DNA of 64,000 nt from Bradyrhizobium sp. Ai1a-2 (lineage in GTDB: Bacteria; Pseudomonadota; Alphaproteobacteria; Rhizobiales; Xanthobacteraceae): assembly GCF_000426245.1 (NCBI RefSeq), contig NZ_AUEZ01000013.1, positions 1 to 64,000 on the forward strand. The letters are read 5' to 3'. This document shows positions 55,107 through 63,423 of the stretch, one piece after another. The notes under the pieces were generated by a model, which was not told the DNA's origin, searched no databases, and was given only the letters and a program-made list of their open reading frames with translations. Numbering within the stretch: the first letter of the stretch is position 1; each line of letters starts with the position of its first letter. The position numbers and the translations under genes are program-made.

Positions 55107-56462
55107 TTACGACAATAACGGCGACCACGCCGGATCGGACGCGAAGCCCGGCGTCGGCACGCGCAGCTCGTTGCGGCCGGACACGTCGACGGTGAAGAGC
55201 GACGGTCCCTGGCCGGGATCGCGGAAGAACATCACGACGCGCCCGTTCGGCGCGAAGGTCGGTCCCTCATTGTGGTAGCCCGAGGTCAGGATCCGCTCGC
55301 CCGAGCCATCGGGCTTCATGATGCCGATCGCGAACTGGCCGCCGCCCTGCTTGGTGAAGGCGATATAGTCGCCGCGCGGCGACCACACCGGCGTCGAGTA
55401 GCTGCCGTCGCCAAAGGAGATGCGCTGCGCCTGCCCGCCGGTCGCCGCCATCACATAGATCTGCGGCTTGCCGCCACGATCGGACTCGAAGCAGATACGC
55501 GTTCCGTCCGGAGCAAAAGATGGCGAGGTGTCGATCGCCGGCGTGTCGGTCAGCCGCGTCATCGATTTCGAGCGCAGGTCCATCACGAACAAATTGGAGT
55601 TGCCGCCCTGCTGCAGGCTCATGATGATGCGCTGGCCATCCGGCGAGAACCGAGGCGAGAACGACATGCCCGGGAAATTGCCGACGATCTCGCGCTGGCC
55701 GGTTTCGATGTTGAGCAGATAGACCCGCGGATCGCCCTGGCCGAACTCCATGTAGGTGATTTCCTGGGTCGACGGCGAAAAGCGCGGGGTCAGCACCAGG
55801 TCCGAGCCGCGGGTTAGATAGCGCACATTGGCGCCGTCCTGGTCCATCAGCGCGAGCCGCTTGACGCGGCGCTCCTTCGATCCGGTCTCGTCGACGAAGA
55901 CGATGCGGGTGTCGAAATAACCCTTCTCGCCGGTCAGACGCTCATAGATCTGGTCGGAGATGATGTGCGCGATGCGCCGCCAATATTCGGCCGAGGTGTC
56001 ATATTGCTGGCCGGCGAGTTGCTGGCCAGTGTTGACGTCCCAGAGGCGGAATTCCGCCTTCACGCGCCCGTTGTTCTGCCGGGTCATGCGTCCCGTGACC
56101 AGCGCCTGGGCGTTGACCGACTTCCAGTTCTGGAAGTTCGGCGCGGCGTCGATGTTGATGTTCTTCTCGAGATAGGCGGCCTGATCGATCGGCGCGAACA
56201 GGCCCGAACGCTTGAGATTGTTGGTGATGACCTGGGTGACGCCGGCGCCGACTTCAGTATCCCCGGGGGTACCGGCCGTGAAATTCGGGATCGCGATCGG
56301 CAGCGGCGCGAACTCGCCATCGGGAATCGGCACGCGCTTCGGACCCTGCGCAAACGCGGCGCGCGGCGCGGCGGCGATGGTGCCGAGTGCGGCCATGCCG
56401 GAAATGATCTGGCGGCGGCTCGGGCGGAAAAACGTCTCAAACGATTTGTTCTGATCGGTCAT
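55107..56462 (-). CDS. tolB: Tol-Pal system protein TolB
   Basis: A 451-residue periplasmic protein with an N-terminal domain that binds TolA and a six-bladed beta-propeller that binds Pal. Propeller repeats include [40 protein letters not shown] and [20 protein letters not shown]. The signal peptide carries [13 protein letters not shown], a twin-arginine-like motif, unlike the Sec signal of E. coli TolB. ATG 56462 puts this signal in the right place; GTG 56498 is in frame but would lie 8 nt after tolA. It is the fourth gene of tolQRAB. Confidence 0.94.
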   Translation of the reverse strand: MTDQNKSFETFFRPSRRQIISGMAALGTIAAAPRAAFAQGPKRVPIPDGEFAPLPIAIPNFTAGTPGDTEVGAGVTQVITNNLKRSGLFAPIDQAAYLEKNINIDAAPNFQNWKSVNAQALVTGRMTRQNNGRVKAEFRLWDVNTGQQLAGQQYDTSAEYWRRIAHIISDQIYERLTGEKGYFDTRIVFVDETGSKERRVKRLALMDQDGANVRYLTRGSDLVLTPRFSPSTQEITYMEFGQGDPRVYLLNIETGQREIVGNFPGMSFSPRFSPDGQRIIMSLQQGGNSNLFVMDLRSKSMTRLTDTPAIDTSPSFAPDGTRICFESDRGGKPQIYVMAATGGQAQRISFGDGSYSTPVWSPRGDYIAFTKQGGGQFAIGIMKPDGSGERILTSGYHNEGPTFAPNGRVVMFFRDPGQGPSLFTVDVSGRNELRVPTPGFASDPAWSPLLS

Positions 56463-56505
56463 CGTTGGCGAACTTTGCTCATGGGACCTCAAGCGCACAC
56501 CGCGC

Positions 56506-57489
56506 TCAGGTCTTTCGTTCGGTGAACACAGGCGAAAAATACTTCCATTCGTCGAAGAAGGCCGCCGGCAGATTGTACGGCTGGCATTCGATGATCGCGC
56601 GCAGCGCGCTCTCCTGATAGACGCGCAGATAAGGCGTCGCCGCCGAGCCTTCCGGTACCGGCATGCCCTCCAGCGTGCCGTCGCGCTTCAGGCGTATCAC
56701 GAAGGCCGCCTCGGTCTGCTGCGCCTCGATGCCACCGTAGGGCTTCTTCCAGCAGCGCTCGACCTGTTGCTTGAACATCGCGCCCCAGGTCGCCGAATTG
56801 TCGGCGGCCTTGCCATGGGCAAGGCCGAGAGCCGCATTCGAATTGAGCGTGTCGCCGGCCGCCGCCTGACGCGTCGGATCGCGCTTGTCGAGGAGAGCTG
56901 CGATCTTCGACTGGTCGAACACGCGCTCCTTCGGCTTCTGCTCCGGCGGCGGCTTCGCTGCCTGCTGTTGCGGTTTCGGCGGCGGCTTCTTCTCTTCCTT
57001 CTTGATCGCCTCGGCGATCGCATCAGGCTTGACCGGGTCCGGCTTCTTCTCAACCGGCTTCGGCTCTTGCTTCGCTTCTTCCTTCTTCGGCTCTTCTTTC
57101 TTCGGCTCGTCCTTGGGCTTGGTCTCGGTGACCGGCTTCGGCGGATCGGGCTTCTTCTCGACCGGCTTTTCTTCCACCTTCGGAGTCGGCGGCGGCGCGG
57201 TGTCGGTGACAACCGGCGGCTTCTTTTCCTCGATCTTGCCGACGGCGTCGTCGATCGGCTTGGCCTCGGCGACCTTTTCGACGAGCGGCTTCGGATTTTC
57301 CTTCTTGCCGGTTCTCTGGCCGGCCATCACATGGGCAAGCTGGTCGGAAGAAATGACGTCGACAGCGACAGTCTCCTCGTCCGGCAGGACGTAGGCCTTG
57401 GTCGAAAACGACACGAGGCCCCATCCCAGCACGAGGACGTGCAGGGCGATCGATGCCACCAGTGTCTTGTCGACCTTGACGTTCTTCAA
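56506..57489 (-). CDS. tolA: Tol-Pal system protein TolA
   Basis: A 327-residue inner-membrane protein spanning the periplasm. One N-terminal helix ([19 protein letters not shown], residues 11-29) carries the conserved SxxxH pattern in SIALH that contacts TolQR. A long Lys/Pro/Glu-rich arm follows (about 65-200), then a C-terminal TolA-like domain (about 235-325) with the cysteine pair in [11 protein letters not shown] and [14 protein letters not shown]. Translation appears to start at TTG 57489 with AGGG upstream. The gene is separated from tolR by a palindromic repeat. Confidence 0.93.
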   Translation of the reverse strand: MKNVKVDKTLVASIALHVLVLGWGLVSFSTKAYVLPDEETVAVDVISSDQLAHVMAGQRTGKKENPKPLVEKVAEAKPIDDAVGKIEEKKPPVVTDTAPPPTPKVEEKPVEKKPDPPKPVTETKPKDEPKKEEPKKEEAKQEPKPVEKKPDPVKPDAIAEAIKKEEKKPPPKPQQQAAKPPPEQKPKERVFDQSKIAALLDKRDPTRQAAAGDTLNSNAALGLAHGKAADNSATWGAMFKQQVERCWKKPYGGIEAQQTEAAFVIRLKRDGTLEGMPVPEGSAATPYLRVYQESALRAIIECQPYNLPAAFFDEWKYFSPVFTERKT

Positions 57490-57540
57490 CTTACCCTGCT
57501 CTGCCCACTTTTCCGGACTATGATCTCATCTCTTTCGTTT

Positions 57541-57614
57541 GAGCATGATCTCCGCGCAAACGCTTCGCGTTTGTCGCGAAGGAAAACCGGTTTCCACTTT
57601 TCCGGATCATGCTC
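57541..57614. repeat. Palindromic repeat (gagcatgatc family) between tolR and tolA
   Basis: gagcatgatc at 57541-57550 is the reverse complement of gatcatgctc at 57605-57614. Inside are the hairpin caaacgcttcgcgtttg and ggaaaaccggtttccacttt. It abuts the tolR stop codon and lies within the tolQRAB transcription unit, so it should form a hairpin in the mRNA. No terminator T-run is present. Confidence 0.75.
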
Positions 57615-58088
57615 TTAAGATCCCCCCTCCGGGATGATCACAATGTTGGCCTTGTAGCCTGCGGTGCGAATCTGCCCCAGCAGTTTCATCATGTCGGTGT
57701 AACAGACGTCCTTGTCCCCGCGCAGGTATACTACGGCGTCCGCGTCCGATCGCGTCTCCCGGATAGCCTTGATTTTGGGCAAGAGGTCGGCAGCGGCAAT
57801 CTGGGCGTCCCCGAGATAGAGTTCCACGCTCGAATTGCAACTCCCGCCGGTGCGCTTGACCGACAGCGTCAAGGGCGGGGTGTTCTGGGCAATCGACTTG
57901 CCGCCGCTCGCGATCGGCAGGTCGATGTCGATATTCGACGTCATCAGCGGCGCCGCGACCATGAAGATGATCAACAGCACCAGCATCACGTCGACCATCG
58001 GCGTGACGTTGATTTCCGCCATCACGGCGGCGCGGCGCCGGCCACGGCGGCCACCGCCGCCCGACGAACCGGCCATGCTCATCGCCAT
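57615..58088 (-). CDS. tolR: Tol-Pal system protein TolR
   Basis: A 157-residue ExbD/TolR family protein. One membrane helix (VDVMLVLLIIFMVAAPLM, about residues 32-49) contains the conserved proton-pathway Asp of EINVTPMVDVMLVLLI. A periplasmic domain follows. An unusual Gly/Arg-rich N-terminus (SSGGGGRRGRRRAA) precedes it. With TolQ it forms the motor that uses the proton gradient to energise TolA. Stop of tolQ and start of tolR are 40 nt apart. Confidence 0.95.
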   Translation of the reverse strand: MAMSMAGSSGGGGRRGRRRAAVMAEINVTPMVDVMLVLLIIFMVAAPLMTSNIDIDLPIASGGKSIAQNTPPLTLSVKRTGGSCNSSVELYLGDAQIAAADLLPKIKAIRETRSDADAVVYLRGDKDVCYTDMMKLLGQIRTAGYKANIVIIPEGGS

Positions 58089-58128
58089 GATCTAAACCTA
58101 CCGCTTGCGTTCATCACTTCGTGCCTCA

Positions 58129-58842
58129 TCAGGCCCGCTCGTCGATCTGGCGCGACAGGATCGCAGAGAACTCGTCGGCAAAGCCTTCCAGGCGCTGGGC
58201 CTGCCGGTTCACCTCGGAAATGAACTTATTGTAGAAAATAGTCGCCGGAATTGCGGCGATCAGGCCGATTGCGGTGGCAAACAGCGCCTCCGCGATGCCG
58301 GGCGCCACCACCGCCAGTGAGGTATTTTTTGATGCCGCGATCGACTGGAAGCTCGACATGATGCCCCAGACGGTGCCGAACAGGCCCACGAACGGCCCGG
58401 CCGAGCCGACGGTCGCAAGCACCAGGAGCCGGCGTTCCAATCGCTCGACCTCGCGCGCGATCGACACGTTCATGACCTTCTCGATCCGCATCTGAAGGCC
58501 GCCAAAGGAGCGCGAATGGCTCTCGAACGAGCGTTTCCATTCGCGCATCGCCGCCACGAAACAGGCCGCCATCGACTGGGTCGGCTTGGCCGACAGGGTG
58601 CGATAGAGTTCCTCGATCGACTGCCCCGACCAGAAGGCCTGCTCAAACCGGTCCATCGCACGCCTGGTGCGGGAATACAGGAAGATCTTGTCGATCGCGA
58701 TGGCCCAGACCCAGACCGAGCAGGCGAGCAGCCCGAGCATGACCGCCTTCACGACCCAGTGGGCCTGCAGGAACAGCGCGATCAGCGACACATCGCTCGA
58801 GGCCATGGGCAGCGCTGCCTGCGCCACGTCGGCGGGATTCAT
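58129..58842 (-). CDS. tolQ: Tol-Pal system protein TolQ
   Basis: A 237-residue ExbB/TolQ family protein with three membrane helices: VVKAVMLGLLACSVWVWAI near the N-terminus, then the paired helices in ATVGSAGPFVGLFGTVWGIM and GIAEALFATAIGLIAAIPAT, which carry the family glycine-rich signature. ATG 58842 follows AAGGA; the frame begins at TTG 58848. It is the first gene of the tol cluster here; ybgC, often first in other bacteria, is not adjacent. The upstream gap holds a degenerate family-B repeat (58905-58966). Confidence 0.95.
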   Translation of the reverse strand: MNPADVAQAALPMASSDVSLIALFLQAHWVVKAVMLGLLACSVWVWAIAIDKIFLYSRTRRAMDRFEQAFWSGQSIEELYRTLSAKPTQSMAACFVAAMREWKRSFESHSRSFGGLQMRIEKVMNVSIAREVERLERRLLVLATVGSAGPFVGLFGTVWGIMSSFQSIAASKNTSLAVVAPGIAEALFATAIGLIAAIPATIFYNKFISEVNRQAQRLEGFADEFSAILSRQIDERA

Positions 58843-58904
58843 CGGCAATATCCTTTCAACGCAAAGATCCTCTGTCCTTCCCGGCGCAAATGGCTGCCGG
58901 TCCC

Positions 58905-58966
58905 GGATTTTCGTTTCGACGCGTTTTTCTCACGCCAACCGGTCTCCACCTCGCTTGAAATGCTCC
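58905..58966. repeat. Dispersed repeat family B, degenerate right half
   Basis: ttcgtttcgacgcgtttttc, tcacgccaaccggtctccac and ctcgcttgaaatgctcct match the right half of the copies at 26422-26517 and 62182-62313 with several changes. The left palindrome is missing. Confidence 0.6.
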
Positions 58967-59213
58967 TAGCGGCCGCGCGCCGGACGCGGCCGTAAGCGCC
59001 AGCGCGAAAAGCTTTCATCTGTCGCATGGGAGGGCCGTCCAAGGCCGCGCCCTGCTTCCCCCGCCAACATGTCAAAACAAGGGCTGTTCGCGCGTCATTT
59101 CCGCCCCAACCAGACGCTAGCCGTGGTTAATGCGAGGTTACCAAAGTCCGCTTTGGCGGGTGGAAATGCAGGAAATCCGGCCGGTTACGGGGTTCCCGGG
59201 GCGCCGGCGCCCC

Positions 59214-59298
59214 GTAGGATGGGTAGAGCGAAGCGAAACCCATCGCGATGGAGCAAGCGGCTCGAATGATGGGTTTCGCTTCGCTCTACCCATCCTAC
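59214..59298. repeat. Perfect inverted repeat with 31-bp arms, copy 2
   Basis: Positions 59214-59244 and 59268-59298 are perfect reverse complements, identical in arm sequence to the copy at 501-585. The 23-nt loop is the near reverse complement of the other loop, so the copies lie in opposite orientation. Confidence 0.85.
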
Positions 59299-59309
59299 GT
59301 GGATTCAAA

Positions 59310-59665
59310 CAGCGGATGTGAGTCCGCATTCCCGCGGCATCATGTGCCCGAGCTTTGCTTCACTTTCCACCCTCCTCGATATCAGAGGGCGCAGGGAAAG
59401 CCGGGTGCTGGTTGCACCCGTGGGTCCCGTGCAACAAAAAGCACGGGGGTAGGACCACAGGTCAACCGGAGCATTCCGGCTTTCCCTGCGCGATGGTGTT
59501 ACGGTTTCCTCCGCGCTCTCCCTGGTGACCGGGCTTTTTTGCCACCATCGCCCTGCTCGATGAGCAAAACTTAGCGCCAGCGTCGGGGCGCCAGGACCAC
59601 ACGGCTTCTCCGTCCGCTGATGTTGCGTTCGTCTTTCGCAACAACTGCGTCCACCGCATCTCACC
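59310..59665 (-). repeat. Dispersed ~360-bp intergenic repeat, copy 2
   Basis: This is the inverted partner of 1-360. Highest identity is in the block around 59395-59465 (hairpin gtgcaacaaaaagcac) and around 59575-59605 (gcgccagcgtcggggcgcc). As with copy 1, short frames exist but the frames and starts are not shared. Confidence 0.75.
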
Positions 59666-59909
59666 GCAACGTTCGTGACGATCGCGAGCCGCCCCTCATT
59701 CGGATGAGACGCGCGGATTCATAGTGCTGATTTGCCCGACGACGGAAGCGGAATGTTTTTCGCAAGCCGACTGGACGGGGCAAATCACGTTGATTGGGTT
59801 GAGGAAATTCGCGCCAATGACACTCGTCATTCCGGAATGACGGGGGAGGCTTGGCGCAGGTGAAATGGTGGGTTACGCATCCGACAAAATCATGCCCGGG
59901 AGACTCCTC

Positions 59910-60983
59910 ATGCGCACTCATTCCATCGCCGCCATTCCTGCCGACGGTATCGGCCCCGAGGTGATCTCGTCGGGCATTCGCGTGCTGGAGGCGCTGGCGC
60001 AACGCTCGGGCGACGTCGCCTTCCAGTTCAAGACGTTCGACTGGGGCTCGGACTACTACAAGAAGCACGGCGTCATGATGCCGGCGGACGGGCTCAATGA
60101 GCTGAAGACATTCGATGCGATCTATTTCGGCGCGGTCGGCGCGCCTGATGTGCCCGACCACATCACGCTGTGGGGGCTGCGGCTGCCGATCTGCCAGGGT
60201 TTTGACCAATACGCCAATGTGCGGCCGACCAAGATCCTGCCCGGCGTCGCCTCGCCGTTGCGCAATGTCGGCGTCGGCGATCTCGACTGGATGATCGTGC
60301 GTGAGAATTCAGAAGGCGAATATGCCGGCGCCGGCGGACGCGCGCATAGGGGCCTGCCCGAAGAGGTCGGCACCGAAGTTGCGATCTTCACCCGCGTCGG
60401 CGTCACGCGCATCATGCGCTATGCGTTCCAGCTCGCGCAGTCGCGTCCGCGCAAATTGCTCACCGTGGTGACGAAATCGAACGCGCAGCGCCACGGCATG
60501 GTGATATGGGACGAGATCGCGGCCGAGGTGGCGCAACAATTCCCCGATGTCACGTGGGACAAGATGCTGGTCGACGCCATGACGGTGCGCATGACGCTGA
60601 ATCCGAAAAGCCTCGACACCATCGTCGCGACCAACCTGCACGCCGATATCCTGTCCGATCTCGCCGGCGCGCTCGCCGGCAGCCTCGGCGTCGCGCCGAC
60701 CGGCAATATCGACCCAGAACGGCGCTTCCCCTCGATGTTCGAACCGATCCACGGCTCGGCCTTTGACATCACCGGCAAGGGCATCGCCAACCCGGTCGCG
60801 ACCTTCTGGACCGGCGCGCAGATGCTGGAGCATCTCGGCGAGAAGGACGCAGCGACGCGGCTGATGGCGGCGGTCGAGCGCGTCTGCGCCGCAGGCGTGC
60901 TGACGCCAGATGTGGGTGGCAAAGCGACGACGAAAGAGGTGACGGACGCCGTGATCGACGCGATTCACGGGACGAATGTGTGA
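59910..60983 (+). CDS. Tartrate dehydrogenase / D-malate dehydrogenase family enzyme
   Basis: A 357-residue member of the isopropylmalate/isocitrate dehydrogenase family, tartrate dehydrogenase (TtuC/DmlA) branch. It probably oxidises and decarboxylates D-malate or L-tartrate with NAD+. The start is IAAIPADGIGPEVISSGIRV, the mid-region ENSEGEYAGAGGRAHRG is diagnostic of this branch rather than LeuB, the metal site is in DAMTVRMTLNPKSLDTIVAT, and MFEPIHGSAFDITGKGIANP is the cofactor-side motif. ATG 59910 follows GGGAGA. It is monocistronic, convergent with the SBF-type transporter, which might handle a related acid. Confidence 0.9.
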   Translation: MRTHSIAAIPADGIGPEVISSGIRVLEALAQRSGDVAFQFKTFDWGSDYYKKHGVMMPADGLNELKTFDAIYFGAVGAPDVPDHITLWGLRLPICQGFDQYANVRPTKILPGVASPLRNVGVGDLDWMIVRENSEGEYAGAGGRAHRGLPEEVGTEVAIFTRVGVTRIMRYAFQLAQSRPRKLLTVVTKSNAQRHGMVIWDEIAAEVAQQFPDVTWDKMLVDAMTVRMTLNPKSLDTIVATNLHADILSDLAGALAGSLGVAPTGNIDPERRFPSMFEPIHGSAFDITGKGIANPVATFWTGAQMLEHLGEKDAATRLMAAVERVCAAGVLTPDVGGKATTKEVTDAVIDAIHGTNV

Positions 60984-61014
60984 GGGACGGTGAATTGCAG
61001 CACCGAGTGCTTCC

Positions 61015-61141
61015 ACCTCTCCCTATGGGAGAGGTCGGATTTCGCGCGCCAGCGGGAAATCCGGGTGAGGGGTTAGGGTCTATCGAGAGAGCGTGACCCC
61101 TCACCCGGCGCTACGCGCCGACCTCTCCCTATGGGAGAGGT
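61015..61141. repeat. Paired perfect palindromes flanking a fold-back
   Basis: The 21-bp palindrome acctctccctatgggagagg plus t occurs twice, at 61015-61035 and 61121-61141. Between them gggtgaggggt faces acccctcaccc, and ggcgctacgcgcc forms another hairpin. It lies between the convergent dehydrogenase and SBF transporter genes and may terminate both. The element at 675-840 has the same plan. Confidence 0.75.
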
Positions 61142-61189
61142 GAAGTTCGGTGTGCGGCGCGTGCAGCTTCAGAAACAGGCGGCACAGTT

Positions 61190-62161
61190 CTACCGCGGCT
61201 TCGTCAGCCGTCCCACGATCGGCTTGAGCAGTTGCGGCGCGAGATAGATCGGGAATTGCGATAGCGCGAAGTAGAGCCAGGTCAGGCCCGGCAGCACGCC
61301 ATCGGTGGCGGCGACCATCAACCCCATATTCCGCTGCGACACCATCAAGGCCAGGGCCAGCGCGCGCTCCATGCCGAAGCGGCGAAACACCAGCATGGTG
61401 CCGGCGAGCAGCGCGAAGAACACCGCAAAGGCGAGCAGCGTCAGCCCGAGCGCCAGGAGCGGTTCATGCCAGAAACTCGGCGCGACCGGGCCCATGACCG
61501 CGCAGACGAACACCAGGAGGATCAGGATGTTCAGCCCGTCGATCGGCGCCTTGTGGCGCTCGATGGCGGCAAGCCCGAACAACAAACGGATGATCGCGGC
61601 GACCGCGAGCGCGCCGGCCAAGATCAGGAACAGTTTTGCGCCGAGGGCAACCGGCGACAGTGTCAAGGCAGAGCCGAAGAAGAGATAGGCGAACAGCGGC
61701 GCGGTGAGCGGCACCAGCGCGGTGCCGGTCACGAGCGTGATCAGCACCAGCGTGGCGTCCAGTCCCATCAGCGCCGCGAGCGAGGGCGAAGCCATCATCG
61801 GCGAAGCCACCGCCTGCAGCATCAGGCCTAAGAAGAGATCAGGCGAAGCCGTGCGCAAGCCTGTCGCGAGCCAGAAGCCGCCCGTCATCGCCGGGACCGC
61901 CAGCAGCGTCCATCCCGTCGCGGCTACGACGATCGCGGGCCGGCGCAAATAGAGGCGCAGCGCGGAGAGGTCCACGCGCATGAAGGAAATGCAAAGCAGG
62001 AGAAAGACGGCTTCGGTGACGAAGGGCCGCAAGGCTTCGCCGAGCGGCGGGATCGCGATGCCGATGAATACGAGCGCGGCGACGGCGCGTGTGCCCTGAC
62101 GGGCGAGCCATGCGAGCGGCCGGACGATGGCGGTGATGGTAGCAGTCAAGGCAACAGGCAT
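61190..62161 (-). CDS. SBF (bile acid:sodium symporter)-like transporter
   Basis: A 323-residue membrane protein with about nine to ten helices, of the BASS/SBF-like transporter fold. Helices include AVAALVFIGIAIPPL, AVFLLLCISFM and LFLILAGALAVAAIIRLLFG. The repeated crossover region may be in FLGLMLQAVASPMMASPSLA and VSQRNMGLMVAATDGVLPGL, both typical of the superfamily. The substrate is unknown; organic anions are likely. ATG 62161 follows GAGG; ATG 62182 is in frame. A family-B repeat begins immediately upstream. Confidence 0.78.
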   Translation of the reverse strand: MPVALTATITAIVRPLAWLARQGTRAVAALVFIGIAIPPLGEALRPFVTEAVFLLLCISFMRVDLSALRLYLRRPAIVVAATGWTLLAVPAMTGGFWLATGLRTASPDLFLGLMLQAVASPMMASPSLAALMGLDATLVLITLVTGTALVPLTAPLFAYLFFGSALTLSPVALGAKLFLILAGALAVAAIIRLLFGLAAIERHKAPIDGLNILILLVFVCAVMGPVAPSFWHEPLLALGLTLLAFAVFFALLAGTMLVFRRFGMERALALALMVSQRNMGLMVAATDGVLPGLTWLYFALSQFPIYLAPQLLKPIVGRLTKPR

Positions 62162-62181
62162 TGGCGTTGTCCTCGAGCCCA

Positions 62182-62313
62182 TTCGGTTCTGATTGCATCA
62201 GAACCGAAGCTCTCGGTCCTTTGTTTGACGCGTTTTCTGCGCAGATAAGTCTACGCAATCTGCGTAAACTTGATTGCTATGCGAACCGGCGTCCACTTCG
62301 CTCGAAAACGCTT
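62182..62313. repeat. Dispersed palindromic repeat family B with an internal insert
   Basis: The left palindrome ttcggttctgattgcatcag/aaccgaa (62182-62208) and the right part gcgaaccggcgtccacttcg/ctcgaaaacgct match the canonical copy at 26422-26517. Between tgacgcgttttc and gcgaaccgg there is an extra segment of about 40 bp with the palindrome tacgcaatctgcgta. This shows that the family accepts modular inserts. Confidence 0.75.
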
Positions 62314-62518
62314 TAATGGAGCCGCAGCACGGAGAGACCTGTTGAGATAAGAACATGCGCCCGCCGGACTGCGGCGGCACTCGTTCATGTTTTGCTGATG
62401 AGACAAGACGACGTGCCGCTCCTTAAACGGAGCGCCACCAGCGCGACGCAGTGAAGGTCAAGCAATCGTCCATGAGACTTGATTGGCATCGCGCGCCGTT
62501 GTTGGCAAGAGGGACGGT

Positions 62519-62640
62519 GTCGTCCTGGCGAAAGCCAGGACCCATAACCACCGAAATGCGTTGTGGCACGAGCAAGCGGTTACAGCTTCGCACATCATCA
62601 ATGCCTGTGGTTATGGGTCCCGGCTCAAGGCCGGGACGAC
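62519..62640. repeat. Large fold-back repeat (ttatgggtcccg family)
   Basis: ggacccataaccac (62538-62551) faces gtggttatgggtcc (62608-62621), with gtcgtcctgg and ccgggacgac as outer arms. The loop of about 56 nt holds no recognisable feature. The region 62314-62518 before it shows no gene or clear signal. Confidence 0.65.
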
Positions 62641-62681
62641 GGCATCATTGCGGCCACGGAAGTCTCAAATGCCACTGCTTC

Positions 62682-62720
62682 AAAAAACCAAACCGCCCGT
62701 CTGCTTTCGCAAACGGGCGG
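62682..62720 (-). terminator. Rho-independent terminator of the DUF2852 gene
   Basis: An 8-bp stem ccgcccgt/acgggcgg (62693-62700, 62713-62720) is followed on the minus strand by tttggttttttg. It lies 63 nt past the DUF2852 stop in the right orientation. Confidence 0.8.
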
Positions 62721-62783
62721 CTCAGGGCCATCAGGTTTCTTGGGGGCATATCGCCTGAGGGCTAACTCAATCTGTTCGGCGAC

Positions 62784-63281
62784 TTAGCCTTGCGGCGGTT
62801 GCTGCGGCGGCTCGTTCGGCGGAGTCGGACGGGTCCGATGCTGGTTCATGAAGGCGTCGAACTCTTCCTTGTCCTTGGCGTGACGCAGGCGGCTGAGGAA
62901 TTCCTTGAACTCCTTCTGCTCCTCCTCGAGGCGCTGCAGCGTCTCGGCGCGATATTCATCGAAGGCGCGGTTGCCGCTCGAGGGCGGGCCGAAACCAAAG
63001 CCGAAGCCACGGCGCTCCATGCGGTCGCGCATGCGATCCATCTTGTACTGCATCCGCTCCATCTTGTTCTGCCAGCGATCCTGATCGTGGTGACTCCAGC
63101 AACCCATTTTTCTGCTCCCGAGTGTGTAAAAGAGAAGGGCAAGTCCGATCGGCCACCAGATGATGAAGCCGAGAATGGTCACCGCGATCCAGCCGGGGTG
63201 CCATGGGCTCTCAGACATGCGTGGGCGGTAGGATTCTTCCACGGGGCCGCGCCATCGATTGACATCTGCGGTGTAGGCCAT
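62784..63281 (-). CDS. DUF2852 membrane protein
   Basis: A 165-residue protein with one membrane helix near residues 33-55 (WIAVTILGFIIWWPIGLALL), typical of DUF2852. A basic, Met/Arg-rich amphipathic segment (KMERMQYKMDRMRDRMERRG) follows, then a charged coiled coil (ETLQRLEEEQKEFKEFLSRL) and a Pro/Gln-rich end. Function is unknown. ATG 63281 follows GGAG; upstream in-frame ATGs at 63293 and 63296 lack a spaced ribosome site. A perfect palindrome at 63315-63333 and an upstream TetR gene suggest control by that regulator. Confidence 0.85.
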   Translation of the reverse strand: MAYTADVNRWRGPVEESYRPRMSESPWHPGWIAVTILGFIIWWPIGLALLFYTLGSRKMGCWSHHDQDRWQNKMERMQYKMDRMRDRMERRGFGFGFGPPSSGNRAFDEYRAETLQRLEEEQKEFKEFLSRLRHAKDKEEFDAFMNQHRTRPTPPNEPPQQPPQG

Positions 63282-63314
63282 TTCCGTCTCCATCACGGCA
63301 TCACGCCGTTGTGA

Positions 63315-63333
63315 ATGTAAATAACATTTACAT
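63315..63333. promoter_or_regulatory. Palindromic operator upstream of the DUF2852 gene
   Basis: atgtaaat (63315-63322) and attta­cat (63326-63333) form a perfect 8-bp inverted repeat around aac. The site ends 34 nt before the DUF2852 start, where a promoter is expected, and lies after the 3' end of the TetR gene. The size and symmetry suit a TetR-family dimer. Binding by the neighbouring regulator is inferred. Confidence 0.6.
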
Positions 63334-63382
63334 ACTTGGCCGATCCAATCCGAAAGTCAAGCGGACCCGCTGGGGGTGCGAC

Positions 63383-63423
63383 AAAATTATTTCGGCAATT
63401 TTATTTCGGCAATTTTATTTCGG
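63383..63423. repeat. Short tandem repeat, 14-bp period, about three copies
   Basis: The unit aattttatttcggc is repeated almost exactly, with cggc/cggt at 63393, 63407 and 63421. It is AT-rich in a GC-rich setting. It covers the stop codon of the TetR gene (63415-63417) and its 3' flank, so unit number changes could alter the C-terminus or the stop position. Confidence 0.7.

Larger units (their letters stand above)
58849..59909. other. Long intergenic repeat mosaic
   Basis: This 1061-bp gap separates divergent tolQ and the dehydrogenase gene. It contains, in order, a degenerate family-B repeat (58905-58966), a 31-bp-arm inverted repeat (59214-59298), a 360-bp repeat in reverse orientation (59310-59665) and a short gtcattccggaatgac palindrome near 59826. 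The remaining sequence, including 59666-59860, shows no credible gene. A GGGAGA ribosome site precedes the next start at 59910. Confidence 0.7.

Noticed and set aside
63383..63423. Possible CRISPR-like repeat array
   Set aside because: Units are directly tandem without spacers, only 14 bp long and three in number. No cas gene is present.
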